A stretch of 64,000 bases of DNA from Pristionchus mayeri (Eukaryota; Nematoda; Chromadorea; Rhabditida; Neodiplogasteridae). The notes under the pieces are model-generated. The model was not told where the DNA came from, searched no databases, and was given only the letters and a program-made list of their open reading frames with translations. The stretch spans positions 9,610,001 to 9,674,000 of the forward strand of contig BTRK01000005.1 in NCBI GenBank assembly GCA_036245805.1. The letters are read 5' to 3'. The position numbers and the translations under genes are program-made. This document shows, one piece after another, positions 11,801 through 22,945 of this stretch (position 1 is the first letter of the stretch; each line of letters starts with the position of its first letter).

Positions 11801-13882
11801 TACATGTTATAACACGATTTCGCAAATAGTAAGAGGTATTCAACGCGCACTTCAAATAGTTCCCCTAGTCATGGTTCAACCCCACCAGTTCCGGCAATCA
11901 ATTATTGACCTTTGGGCTACTGGAGAGAGATCAGCTGAAATCTCGAAGAAACTACGTGTATCCCGTCCGACCGTGTTCAAGACCATCCGCCGTTTCAAGG
12001 AGCTTGGCACGACTAAGGACCGTCCTAGTGGGCAGACCTCACTCCGCTGTCACTCAGAAGAACAAGAAAATCGTGCAGAAGCGAGTTGTACGCAATCCCA
12101 AGAGATCTATGAGGAAGATGGCCCATGCCCTCGGGATTGACGAGCATTTGGTCCGCAAGATCGTCCATTCTGGACTCATGTTTCACCCTTACAAGATGCG
12201 AAAGGGCCATGGTCTGACTGCCATTCACAAGGAAAAGAGACTGAAGAGATGCAAGAAGCTTTTGGCGTGGGCCGCACATCTCACGACTTTCTATTCGGAT
12301 GAGAATATGTTCACGGTGGAGCAGGCTTTCAACAGTGAAAACACGAGAGTGATCGCCCAGTCTGCCGAGCAAGCCAACGCCAGAGGCAGAACCGTCTCTC
12401 GAGTTTCGCACCCGCAGTCAGTGACGGTTTGGGCAGGATTGTGTTCCATCGGCAAGACTCCCCTTGTTTTTGTCAGCCCGGTGCCAAAGTGAACAAGCAC
12501 TATTACATCAAGGAGATCCTGGAGAATACCCTTCTTCCCTGGTCACGTTCCCACTTCAAAGGGCGACATTGGACCTTCCAGCAAGATTCTACCCCTGCTC
12601 ATTCCGCAAAAGTCACCCAGACCTGGTGCACAAGGCATCTTCCCGACTTCATTCCATCGAATGAATTGCCCTCCAACAGCCCCGATCTCAACCCCCTCGA
12701 CTTTAGCGTGTGGTCGGTACTGGAGAATGAAGCTTCCTCTACTCGCCACCCGAATCTGGAGAGTCTCAAGAACTCCCTTCAAAAGGCATGGAACAAGATC
12801 GACAAGAAGTACCTTCGGGCCGTCGTCAAGTCAGTTCCTTCTCGTCTCAAGGCTGTCATCAAGGCCAAAGGAAGTCAAATCGAGTAACCTCTTGTTGTTA
12901 TGTTCCTACTATCTCTGATAAATACTGTTTACCGTTTCAAAAGTGTGGGATGGATTTGAAAGAAAATACATGGTTAAATCCATGTTGCCATACTTTCACC
13001 GCACCTTGTAGGTGGTCGTCATGGTGGCACGCGTTAATTGGTAATTTCGTCTCTTCCCCGCTGACCAGTGAAGTGCCCACTCCACCTCCTGCTCATCGAC
13101 CAAGTGCTCATATCGGTGAGCCTGGCAGTTATCATATTAAATCTTGACATATGAGTAATCGTATCTTCACAACCGTTTTTTGCCGATCGAGATGATATAG
13201 AACAAGGGAAGAACTGGAGAAACCTTATCATATCTCAAACTCTACATCTAATACATCGAATAGCGATTACATATATGACACTGTAGATTGGTCGACAATG
13301 ACGACGTCAGACGGGAAGAGCGTCATCTCCATCTTCGCATTCCTCATCGCCATAGCAACTTCACGATTCGGTACAATCTTCGATCACTCTTAATTTAAAA
13401 AAAAATAATTTTAAAATTATAAAAATATATATATTCTTCATGCGACGATCGACGAAAAATGGGCAAGCATTGTGTCACTATTCTCATGTCTTTTTGTCCA
13501 GGTCTGTGGATGGCGGATCTCGCGATCACTCACATCATGCAAGTCGCCACTCCGGAATCACAGCGAAACACGGTTTTCGGAGTGCAGAATGCAATCTGCC
13601 AGACGTTCGCTGTACTAAAAGTGAGAATGACGTCCGGGGAATTTCTGAGACCAAAAACAAGATATACCCAGAGTCAATTTGCAGGACGCTCTGGTGATAG
13701 TACTTCCATCGCCAAACACATTCGGAATTTGCATAATTATCTCGTACGGCTTCAAGGTCGCAGGCTGCTGCTCATATCTGTACTATATAGCAACGGTTAA
13801 TTCTCAAGATCCACCAGAACAGAAAGGCGTATCCGACAATGAGGCTTCGGACCAAGCAATTACGGCTCAAACCGACTTTTGA
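8855..13882 (+). CDS. fpn-1-like: Ferroportin-like iron exporter, copy A
   Basis: Seventeen exons: 8855-8899, 8967-9065, 9443-9500, 9542-9639, 9693-9772, 9843-9898, 9951-10064, 10599-10678, 10722-10823, 10922-10981, 11152-11230, 11276-11352, 11554-11642, 13012-13115, 13287-13370, 13502-13620, 13685-13882. They join in phase to 513 residues without a stop. Family hallmarks are EDRAWSFAISLCMQFLGG (TM1), GSVGRLVDLRRERKWG, GNNVSMIASCLL, RDWALVLV, NAILTALDQLANVISPLILG, LYMTVLAYNG (TM7), FGVRRTGVIGMM, LWMADLAITHIMQ with PESQRNTVFGVQNAICQ, and LVIVLPSPNTFGICI. The family exports Fe2+ through a 12-span MFS fold. The start was chosen because copy B begins at the same place. The last exon continues to the stop without the final intron seen in the other copies. 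A mariner element fills most of the intron between exons 13 and 14. The gene is tail-to-tail with copy B, whose stop lies about 210 bp away; an AATAAA sits at 14069. Confidence 0.87.
9287..9356 (-). repeat. tRNA-like / SINE-like segment in copy A intron
   Basis: On the minus strand the A box is near-canonical (TGGCGCAGTGG) and the B box too (GAGTTCGATCC), at about the right spacing. The acceptor-stem halves do not clearly pair. It lies in the second intron of copy A, antisense to the gene. A tRNA-derived SINE is the best reading. Confidence 0.5.
10375..10505. repeat. Hairpin element with ACACTCTCTCG core, copy A intron
   Basis: Arms of about 58 bp pair almost perfectly around the core ccacactctctcg / cgagagagtgtgg, with outer ends around gaacggac. 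It lies in the 534 bp intron between exons 7 and 8 of copy A. Related hairpins occur at 24899, 28042, 30206 and 43626. Confidence 0.7.
11732..13008 (+). mobile_element. maT-type Tc1/mariner transposon (1277 bp)
   Basis: The ends are imperfect terminal inverted repeats of roughly 25-30 bp: left cagggtgcggagaaagtatg, right end read inward caaggtgcggtgaaagtatg. A TA target duplication flanks it at 11730-11731 and 13009-13010. It carries one transposase gene on the plus strand, which is frameshifted. It lies inside the intron between exons 13 and 14 of ferroportin copy A, flush with that intron's 3' splice site. Confidence 0.9.
11871..12887 (+). pseudogene. maT (DD37D) mariner transposase, two frameshifts
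   Basis: The frame starts MVQPHQFRQSIIDLWATGE and contains a helix-turn-helix (SAEISKKLRVSRPTVFKTIR). It then shifts frame near 12030-12045 and again near 12470-12490. Across the three frames about 335 residues are present. The catalytic triad is visible: Asp in TFYSDENMF, Asp in FQQDSTPAH, and Asp in NPLDFSVW. I count exactly 37 residues between the second and third Asp, which identifies the maT (DD37D) branch rather than Tc1 (DD34E) or mariner (DD34D). The enzyme would cut and paste the element into TA sites. With two frameshifts it is probably inactive, although the inverted repeats remain recognisable. Confidence 0.9.
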
Positions 13883-14094
13883 GTTGCTATTGGTACATGT
13901 ACATTTATTTTACTAAAAATCGTCAGAATATCTGCATACCGTTTATATTTTATCGCCATGTTTTACGACCTGTAGAATGTATTTTGGTGATTGATAATAT
14001 ATATATCTTCATATTTGATTTCCTCGATTTAATTACATCCAACTCTTCAAGACAATTTGGAATGTTGCAATAAACTATTGTAAAGAAGATTTTC

Positions 14095-17000
14095 CTATTC
14101 ATCATCGTTTTTGTTGACGGACAAATCTTTGAATTCTTCTTTCGAATACGTCTTCATCTCCTCATCCTTCGGTGCCTTCCGATTTACTGCGGAAGACTGC
14201 ATAGTATCTTTCGAATTGATATTCGTATATATTTTCAAATACTATCGATAATCAATAGTTACGCAAACGCCACCTTTACTATGTAGTACAGATACGAGCA
14301 GCAGCCTGCGACGTTGAAGCTGTACGCGGCAACGATGCAAATGCCGTAAGTGCTCGGTGATGGAAGCACGATCACCAGAGCATCCTGGGGAGTGCCTTTT
14401 GTTGTTCTAAGTTTCACATTCACTTTCATGGCGGAGAAGGTCATTCTGCCCTTTTAGCCAAATCGGCACCGAAACATGACAGCTCAGAATGTTCCAGCAC
14501 ATTAGAGTGCCATGTAGGGTCCCCTTGATGGAATTACTTGACTATTGGAGTTCCAAAAACCTCCACTCACTTCCAAATCGAACTCGCATACGAGCGGTGT
14601 ACAATTGTAATTTAATTCTAAATGGAATTCCGTTATGCAAAATGTCGAAATTGAGTGGAGACAATCAATGAAGATCCGGTAATCTATTCAAATGGAATTC
14701 CAAAAGTTCTTTTTCATTCCACCGCTCCGCGAAAAACCAAAAGTTCATGCCACCGCTCCGCACGAGGGAAATGAGTGGGATGTAATTGCGTCACTCTTTT
14801 GTCCTCACTATTGGAATTCCGGAATCAATTCCATCAAGAGAAACCCTAATGGCATGCTCACTTTTAGTACAGAAAACGTCTGGCAGATTGCATTCTGCAC
14901 TCCGAAAACAGTGTTTCGCTGTGATTCCGGAGTGGCGACTTGCATGATGTGAGTGATCGCGAGATCCGCCATCCACAAACCTAAGAATATCATTTAACCA
15001 GACTGAGTGGAATTCGTTTCGAATTCAATCGGCAGATTAAGCCGCTTTGCTTAAGAATTGAGAAGAGACTCACAAGGATTGCCCGCGAGGGTAGGTTGGA
15101 GTTTTAGAACGAGACCTAGCGGGATCGAAAGTGGATCAAATTCTAAGAACTTATACGTTTTTCATATCTGCTAAACGCCACTGTGGATGTCTGCGCTCAT
15201 AGTGGGGAGAGGTGCAAAACCATAAATTTCTCAGGCTATGTTCTGAAATCCCATTACAATCCAGCCGTCCACTGACTTACTGATAAGACATTTTGACAGT
15301 CTGTATGTGTCGATGTATGTTGAGATATTTGTTAATTGACATAACCGCAGACGAAAGTCGATTGCTCGCGCATACCAAGAGATACACGCAATGGAAACAA
15401 TCGACCATTCGAATATCGTTAGATACGAAAAATCATAGCCCTCAGCAGATATGAAACACGTAGAAGTTCTTAGAATTTGATCCTCTTTCGATCCCGCTAG
15501 GTCTCGTTCTAAAACTCCAACCTACCCTCGCGGCCATTCCTGGTCAGACATGAAGTGACCGTTGAATCGATTCCCGAACTTTACTATATATAAAGGGCCT
15601 ACAAACTCGTCATCGTAAAAGCTAGGTTGGCATTACTAGATATGCACAACTTGTCGTGGTTGGTAATGCTATTGCTCAGATTTATGCTACAAATAGCTCA
15701 GTAAGAAAAATATAACCAAACCGAATCGTGAAGTTGAAATAGCGATTAGGAAGGTGAAGATGGAGACGATGCTCGTACCGTTCGAATTCGTCATCGATGA
15801 CCAATCTATAAAAGTGTGTAGACACACGATCCCCTTCCTTCTTTGGTCCGCTATATATCTATCTTCCTCGTGTAGTTATGCCCCTTCCACTCGAATCCTT
15901 TAAAGATATTATTCATATTGCAAGTGTTTATCCTACAACAAAAAGAGAACTAGAGACTCGGCCACTCACTGATGTGCGCAAGAGGCAGAGCATCGCTAGT
16001 GTGATTCAGTGTGTCAATGGTCGCATTCAGGGACGATGGTGATACGAAATTGCCAAGCAGTGCTTGCCACCACGACGACCACCTTCAATCAGCGCTTTTC
16101 TTGGTATTCCCATGTCGAAATTGAGAAATGGGGAACGGAAGTGGGAAAGTTATTATTAAAAAAGGACGTCAACGTCGACAAGTAGGCGTGGGGATCCCAT
16201 GGAGATCCGGGAAGCCAGATCGACACCACACAGAGAGACAGCAGACAAGATTGCAGCTGAAAACATTAATATAAAAACATAATTACATAGAACTTACAAC
16301 TAAGTATGCAATTCACCTGAAAATGTGTAATATAATAGAGTTTGTGAACAGGAACATTTAATGAACACCTAACGATATTTGCATAGGACCGTACCATCAT
16401 CCCGATGACTCCGGTTCGTCGGACTCCGAACTGCCGTTCGAAGACAGCGTACATCAACGCGCCAGCGACGCCTGATTATTGATTGTTGATCATATTGTCA
16501 AATGATCAATAATCACCCGCGACTGAGCCGAGTGAGCGAAGGAAACCCATCACGTTTTCGGGCAATCCGACTGATTCTCCATATGCAATATCCAACTGGA
16601 AAGGCATGACGAATTAACGATTCACACTCGAACATATTGCATTATATCATACTTGGTGCACTAGGTGCACATCAAAAGCTAATCGCAAGCTCCACTAATG
16701 GAGCAGAAACACGAACTCCGCTGAATCCGAGTACTGTCATGTACAACAGGGCTAGCCCGAGTGCAGCGTTGAAGACCTGGAATGAGAATATGCACATGTG
16801 AATGACACAAATCAATAAACGGGTGAAAACATATCATGGGTTGGAAAACATAAAGATGTTTATAAATCACCGGTTGAGCATGATAAGTTGAGAGGACAGA
16901 GAAGAAACTTGCGATACGAGCAGACCGTGATGATGATGATGCTTCAGGTGATTCGGAATTCAATTCGAGCAATGCAGAAGTACGTCCTTTCTGAAAAATA

Positions 17001-20000
17001 GGAAAAAGTTGTCTGAAACTCTGTGATGTCAAAACCTTTTTGCTCAAATTTTCGCTTCTTTCATACAATGTCATGAGCAATAACCCCTTCAGGAGGAACG
17101 AAGCAGATGAATATCCTGAAAATATCGGTTTAGAGTGTTATTACCAACAAGCTGTTTTCATGATATTCAACAAACCTGTGATATTCCGTGCCCAGCTATA
17201 TACCTTAACAGACATGAACAATGTTCCTTCCATCCCAAATATATAATGCTATCTATTTTGAATTGTGCCCAAACTTCCAATGTTTATGTCAAACCTGCGA
17301 GAATGATGCAAGACGTCCGAAGTGACGTGAAAGAGAGAAGCGCCCCGAGCAATAGAGGAGAAAGGACGTTGGCGAGCTGATCGAGTGACGTCAGAATTGC
17401 ATTCGTTCATGGAAAATGATCAATTTTTTTCATTTTCTTCTGCTCGAAAATACAAACTTGCAAGTCGCCGATTCATGGTTCCGCTCTCGCAAACTAGCAC
17501 TAGGGCCCAGTCTCTGAAAATGTGATACTTCTGTCATTGATTTAGACGTGCGCTCAAAAAATAGTATAATATTTGTAAAATAGTGATGTTACCTCGCCAA
17601 GATATTTTTCTGTGCTATAATGAAGACTCTCCAGGAAGCACAAAGAACAATTGCGGTCAGGAGACTCACGGTCTGCAAATACACACGTTGATCGGGAAAG
17701 ATTCTGTTTCTGCTCACGTAAATCCAATTACTTCGCTCAATCGTCAGACACAACAGGAAAAGGAGGCAAGATGATATCATGGAGAAGTTATTGCCAATCA
17801 GACACATGATCATCCCTTTAATAAGGCGTTAATTGCATGAAATATGAGTGATCATTTACCCCATTTGCGCTCGCTTCTCAAATCTACCAATCTGCCCATT
17901 GTTCCACTGAATGCAATCTGTAAATACGGCATATTACGTTTGTTTTGTGAAACTATTACTAACGTATAACAGCGTACATTAAAGGAGTGCTCCGGGGAAT
18001 GTCCAGCAACCCGAACTGGCAAAAGGGTGTTGTAGAGGACACTCATCCGATCAGAGATCACTTTGTACGGAATGCTACAGTCGCTTCTAAGAGCTGCTAT
18101 GGCCTCTCAAAGCTTTGCAATCAGCGCAGGCAATGAGCGCAAATTCGAAAGATTTTAAATTTGAGATACTGTAATGGGAAAGAACGAGTTCGAAAAGTGA
18201 AGATGCTTTAGCAATAAACAGGAGCATTGGATAGGGATCAAACCCACGACCGATGGATCGCAAGACAAACCCCTTATCCACTAGGACACATGATCAGATG
18301 GGCGTCGGCTGTTGGTGGTTCTTTATCTCCCCTCAAAATCCAACGGTCACCAACAAATACGGGTTCACTTTGGAAAAAAAACAACTAACACTTTTACTAA
18401 AAGAATATTATTTAGCACCTTCTTAGTAGAAGAATAAGGAGCACGGAAATTGGAATTAGTGGTACTATTAGAAGAGCACCCTTCCTTACTCGCTCTGGAT
18501 TACTGAAAGAAAAATTGTCGGCTTACCTTCGAGTTTAAAGTGAGTTAAATGGTTTTTGCTTTATCACTGCCTCAAAACATCAATAAAAGAACAACTTGAG
18601 GATTCAACAAATAATCGAAAACAACAAGGTGGAGCAACAAAAACAACAAAAACAGATGGTCGATCCAGTGTTCGTGTGGTTGCAGTTAGTCTTTACAAAC
18701 TCCGTGTTTCCATTAGCTCTTCCGCATTCTTTGACGTCCCTTTCCTTCACGAGATTAGATCTTCTAGGATCGAAGTTCTTCTGAACTTGGACGAATCCCA
18801 CGGCCTTGAACGCCCTGAAAGGACATATTTGTGCGGGGAGTCGTTAAACAATTTTCCCCGAGGGCATGCAAGTATCAAAAAGCATGATGCCTCCACTATC
18901 CTATACTTATATATAAAGCGCAGCCTGATGGCGTTTATTCGGATTATGCAATCGGTCATGAAACAGAGAGCGCTCGTAAACACTCTAGTATCTTCCAACC
19001 AGTAGGTGGACAACTCTCCAACCACTGTATCCCAGTATCCCGACTAGTGGATGAGGAATTGCCCACCTAATGGTTGGAAGGAACCAGAGCAGGCTCCGCC
19101 ACGATTGATTACGAAACCTACTCTGCTGGCACGGGAGCACCCGCGAAAGGCGGGGGCGCAATCAGACTAGCTTATTATTTTTAAAAAAAGAAACAGGGGT
19201 TGTACCTGTAGGCGGTGGCAACGGGCGCGATGCATTACATTCAGCTTCTCGTAGAGGCCCGAGATTTTCTCCGACTGCAAGAGGGAAATAATATTGGCAA
19301 GATGATTACAAAGGACAAAACGGAAGGGAAACAAAAACAAGAAAGAAACAGACGAAACTACAGTAGCTTGAACAAGGAAAAGTGCTGACCTAGAGCGACC
19401 AGTTGTCGAGCTAGATCTTGATGGCGCCAGCGACGAGTCCTGCAACATCATCACTTGCGAAGGTGATTTAAGAACGAATATAGTATTTTTTTCCCGCAAA
19501 TGCAATGTAAGTGCATTTTGAGCTAGTAATAAATAAATAAATCCACAAAAGTACCTGAGTGTGGACGCTTCGCCGCACCGCCGATACCTTCCATGATATT
19601 CTTCACTCCAGGAGTCGGGGCGTCCTAGAAGTAGACACAATATATTGAGTGGGAAGTCTGTTCTCTGGTTGTTCTATGGTCTCTGGTCCGATTTTTCGCG
19701 TCGCAAAAGTAAATTATTTGAAAGACTCTCACCCTACTTCCAAAAAGTGAACTAGAAAAAGTGAACTAGTAGTAGTAGGACACTTTTTCAGGAGAATATT
19801 TACTGTAATATGACCCTACATATTCGGAGTTATCACAAGAACCAACTGGATACGCCTCTTTCAAGGTATTGGGTGAGGAAAACGTGATAGGACAAGTGGC
19901 CACTCACTTCTAACAATCCGCCAATTTGATTCCTTCCTGCGCTTCTTCGCTTCTCCATGGTCACGCACTCGTATGTTGAACTCCTCGCGTTGCTCTGGAT

Positions 20001-21001
20001 ATAAACCAAGATAAATAATCGAAATGCGATAATTAGACACCGATTAAACAGGAACGACAATACACGATAGTAAAGAGAGTGTTAAAATAACACGATCAAC
20101 TAACAAAGGGGGGTTCCAGCGTAGGTCGAGTGAGTCAACTACAGCTTCGAAAAGCTGCTTGTTCATTAAAAAATGCTAAGAAACGATTTTTATAATAAAA
20201 CAGCTATTTAACGCGGTTACCAATAAAAATCGCGTTTAGAATGGTCAGAAAAACGCGTTACTTTGCTACGTCGAAATTCGAACGATTTTGGTGCTCCAAG
20301 AAAGTGAACGCTATAAAAATCGATAGAGTACGCATCAAATTATCACAATTCAATAAACGCAGAATGAAAATAAAGCAAAAACAAACATTAGAAGGGGAAG
20401 AAACTGATGCTCGAATGAAGGCTTCAGTTTGCGATTTGTTGGCTAATTGCCAAGCCAATACCGTATTCACTTGAGAGCGCTAAATTTTCGTTGCGAGAGT
20501 TTTCATGTATGAATTCCCCGGAGCACTCCTTTAAGAAACGTACTATCGACCGACGTAAAAAATACTCCTGGCCGATAAATAAATAAATATGATCCAAAAT
20601 ATACTTTTCATCAGTATTTTTGCAAATATCAACATCTACCGGGGCCCGAAAAAAAATTTTTTTTTATTACCTGCGTGTTTTTTTTTATTACCTGCGCAAG
20701 TCCTTCAGCCAGTTGCTCGATTGAAACGAGCTGAATGCCCCCGAGGAATTGCATGCATAATGAGATGATGAATGACCATCCTCGATCTTCCTGAAAGAGA
20801 GCATATTGGCGGCTGAATCACTGTTGATATCAACTATTACTAGATGCTTGATTTCGCTAAAGATTCGTTAAAGGTTTCAGTAAAATCTGAAACATATTGC
20901 ACAGGGCGCGTGGTTGCTGAGAATCCCTCTTTAATCCTGAACACAAAATAACCTACCATGCAGGTGCACAAATAGGCAGAGTAGAGCAGCAGAGACGGCA
21001 T
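14095..21001 (-). CDS. fpn-1-like: Ferroportin-like iron exporter, copy B (splice-site damaged)
   Basis: Eighteen exons in transcript order: 21001-20957, 20790-20692, 17917-17860, 17815-17718, 17672-17593, 17513-17458, 17408-17295, 17115-17036, 16990-16871, 16776-16717, 16595-16517, 16471-16395, 16256-16168, 16082-15970, 15805-15722, 14980-14862, 14384-14274, 14196-14095. They would encode 527 residues, beginning MPSLLLYSAYLCTCM and EDRGWSFIISLCMQFLGG. They continue with GTMGRLVDLRSERKWG, SLDQLANVLSPLLLG, LYMTVLGFSG, FGVRRTGVIGMM and LWMADLAITHIMQ, and end in a Lys/Glu-rich tail. The one lesion seen is at 17409: the acceptor before the seventh exon reads AT instead of AG, and both read-through and the nearby AGs lead to early stops. 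If real, the gene is a very young pseudogene. The second intron is 2.77 kb and may hold a nested gene. It is tail-to-tail with copy A and head-to-head with copy C. Confidence 0.83.
15083..15535. repeat. Foldback element carrying a kinase fragment, copy B intron
   Basis: Arms of about 98 bp (15083-15180 and 15438-15535) are near-perfect reverse complements around gatcgaaagtggatcaaatt / gcgggatcg motifs. The interior holds, on the plus strand after a cag acceptor at about 15350, the codons for ARAYQEIHAMETIDHSNIVR, followed by a stop. This reads as the alpha-C region of a protein kinase similar to the broken PEK-like kinase at 1.4 kb. The element lies in the 741 bp intron of copy B between 15722 and 14980. 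Confidence 0.65.
18221..18289 (-). repeat. tRNA-like / SINE-like segment in copy B intron
   Basis: On the minus strand there is an A-box-like CTAGTGGATAAGG and a B box GGGTTTGATCCC. The acceptor stem does not close. It lies in the long second intron of copy B, sense to that gene, and its sequence differs from the tRNA-like pieces at 7.5 and 9.3 kb. Confidence 0.45.
18640..20010 (-). CDS. Possible nested spliced gene in copy B intron (unidentified)
   Basis: Several minus-strand blocks have splice-like edges and protein-like content. They are MEKRRSAGRNQIGGLLE (start near 19960, donor gtgagt near 19909), DAPTPGVKNIMEGIGGAAKR (about 19625-19555), DSSLAPSRSSSTTGRS (about 19450-19388), SEKISGLYEKLNVMHRARCH (19280-19207), and a Cys-rich block near 18800-18650 (VQKNFDPRRSNLVKERD and a C-N-H-T-N-T-G-S-T-I-C tail). 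Phases between the middle blocks do not all agree with one reading frame. An alternative frame (EQREEFNIRVRDHGEAKKRR onward) is phase-consistent over four blocks but less protein-like. I recognise no family. It may be a real nested gene, a decayed one, or chance. The rest of this 2.77 kb intron holds nothing else I can name. Confidence 0.25.
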
Positions 21002-21705
21002 GTTTCCTGTTTGAGGTTCAAAATATGCAAACGGATCAATTCATATGGGAAAAATGCATTCTATGCACGTCCAACAGTTATTTTAATTTTAAAACAAATT
21101 TTCGGTATTATAGGCTCCGACGATTTGAGAATCATATGCAATTATCCTGAGCGTCAGTACATTGAAAATATAAAGTAAATGGGCATCGAAACCAAGCGAA
21201 GAAAGAATAGGAGCGCTGTGTATGAGCAGATTCCGTGCGAAACTCAGCTTCTACCTCCACTTCTTCTTTAGCCGCTTTCCTTTCGCTCTCACAATACTCT
21301 TCGTCGCCCACTCTCTCTCTCTTTCTCTCCTTCCCTCAGTGTGTATACACAAACTGCACCCGAGACGTCGCACCTGGGCGACGCGGGGAGTGGGAAATGC
21401 GAAATTGCATCATTCTTAGTCGAGGTTATGGAGAATAATCCATTGGTAAATCGGAATTGCAATGAAAGGAGGCAATGTAAATTAATTGAAGAAAGTGAGT
21501 CACAATCCCTTGAGTGATGTAAGTCTCGAAACATTGCCAATGAAAGAGTGAAATAACCAGAAAGAGGGGAGAAAGGTGCAGTGAGTTGCTAGCCAGGGGC
21601 AGAAAGAGAGTGACTTGACTAACAACGAGAGGAGAGAGGGCAACGTGTCGGAGAGGAATAGTCGGATTCGGAAATTGATTTTGTGGTGTATTGAGAGCCT
21701 AGACA

Positions 21706-22545
21706 GTTCAGTTCAATCATTTCCTTACATTTATCGATCAAATAAGTTAGATTACGTTGAAAGAGCACGCACATTACAGACTTCAAAAAATTCGATTTTC
21801 AACCCTCCGATTTTTCCAAGTTTATGAGCATCCAGTTCAGGATTTACCCAGCTATGGAATTGAACTCAAAGTGTAATCAACAGTGGTGACTGACATGAGT
21901 ACATTCTGCCATTATGGGCTCTCCAAATGGTTCCATGACCTTGATTTACATGCTCGAACTTGCTGGATCGCGTTGGTTCAAAAACATCATAATGCTATTT
22001 TGAATGAATTTAAAAGAATATCCGACATTTTTGGTATCTAACAATCATATTTAGCGCAGGAGAGATGGAAAATGTTAAAATTGTGTTCATTTTCAAGACT
22101 GTTCAAAAATTCAAAATCTCAATGTTCAAAAATGTCATATTTTTTTAAACGTTGTTTTTGTTGTTACTGTGAGTATTTTCTATCTTAGTGTAACTCATCA
22201 TATTTATCCCTAATAGAAAAGGGCATAGACTCCTTGAAATTTAGTCAAAATAAAATTATGTTTCATTTGGACCAACGCGATCCATCAAGTTCGAGCATGT
22301 GAATCAAGGGCATGGTACAAACTGGAGAGCCAATAATGGCAGAATGTATTCGTATCAGTCACTACTGTTGATTACACTTTGAGTTCAATTTCATAGCTGT
22401 ATAAATCCTGAACTGGATGCTCACGAACTTGGAAAAATCGGAGGGTTGAAAATCGAATTTTTTGAAGTGTGTAATTTGCGTGCTCTTTCAACGTCATCTA
22501 GCGTCTATGATCGAGAAATTTAAGGAAATGATTGAACTGATCGAA
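21706..22545. repeat. Foldback element, about 840 bp (left arm)
   Basis: Arms at about 21706-22000 and 22262-22545 are reverse complements with scattered mismatches, sharing motifs such as cctccgatttttccaagtt and gatcgcgttgg. The loop is AT-rich with no coding content. It lies between copies B and C, and its mirror is at 63078-63917. Confidence 0.75.
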
Positions 22546-22945
22546 TGGAATGATGAATCTGCGAGATGAGAATTTTTCAATATTTGACATATCATGTTTT
22601 CGAGTTTCGGAGCTATACAGCGGAAAGGGGCCACCCTGAATCCGATTACTATTTTTTCTATATGCGGCTGGAGTTAAACTTCCATAACCTTCTATAAAAT
22701 TCACTTTGTTTGCTACTCACCGAGATGCTATGATTTTATTTGTACTCATAATTTCAGGTTTTCGCTCATATTTTCTGAAATCGAAGTCTTACGGTTTCAC
22801 TTTCAACATAAAAGTTGTTCAAAATAATTTTCCGCTTATTTTGAGCCCACTGCCAACTCTGTAGCGCATCTGGAAGCTGAAATACAGTAGGGCCGGTTGT
22901 AAAACCGGGAAATCCCTAAACGACGGCTCTGGGACCTGTGACCTA

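Noticed and set aside
12025..12411. 128-residue open frame on the minus strand inside the transposon
   Set aside because: Antisense shadow of the transposase; no recognisable domain.
11732..13008. Classification of the transposon as Tc1 (DD34E)
   Set aside because: The third catalytic residue is Asp and the spacing is 37, not 34.
18556..19005. 149-residue plus-strand open frame in the copy B intron
   Set aside because: Composition and lack of any family resemblance suggest chance; it also overlaps the more protein-like minus-strand blocks.
21222..21438. Overlapping hydrophobic open frames upstream of copy B
   Set aside because: They arise from a CT-rich tract (Leu/Ser-rich in any frame), probably promoter or UTR sequence.
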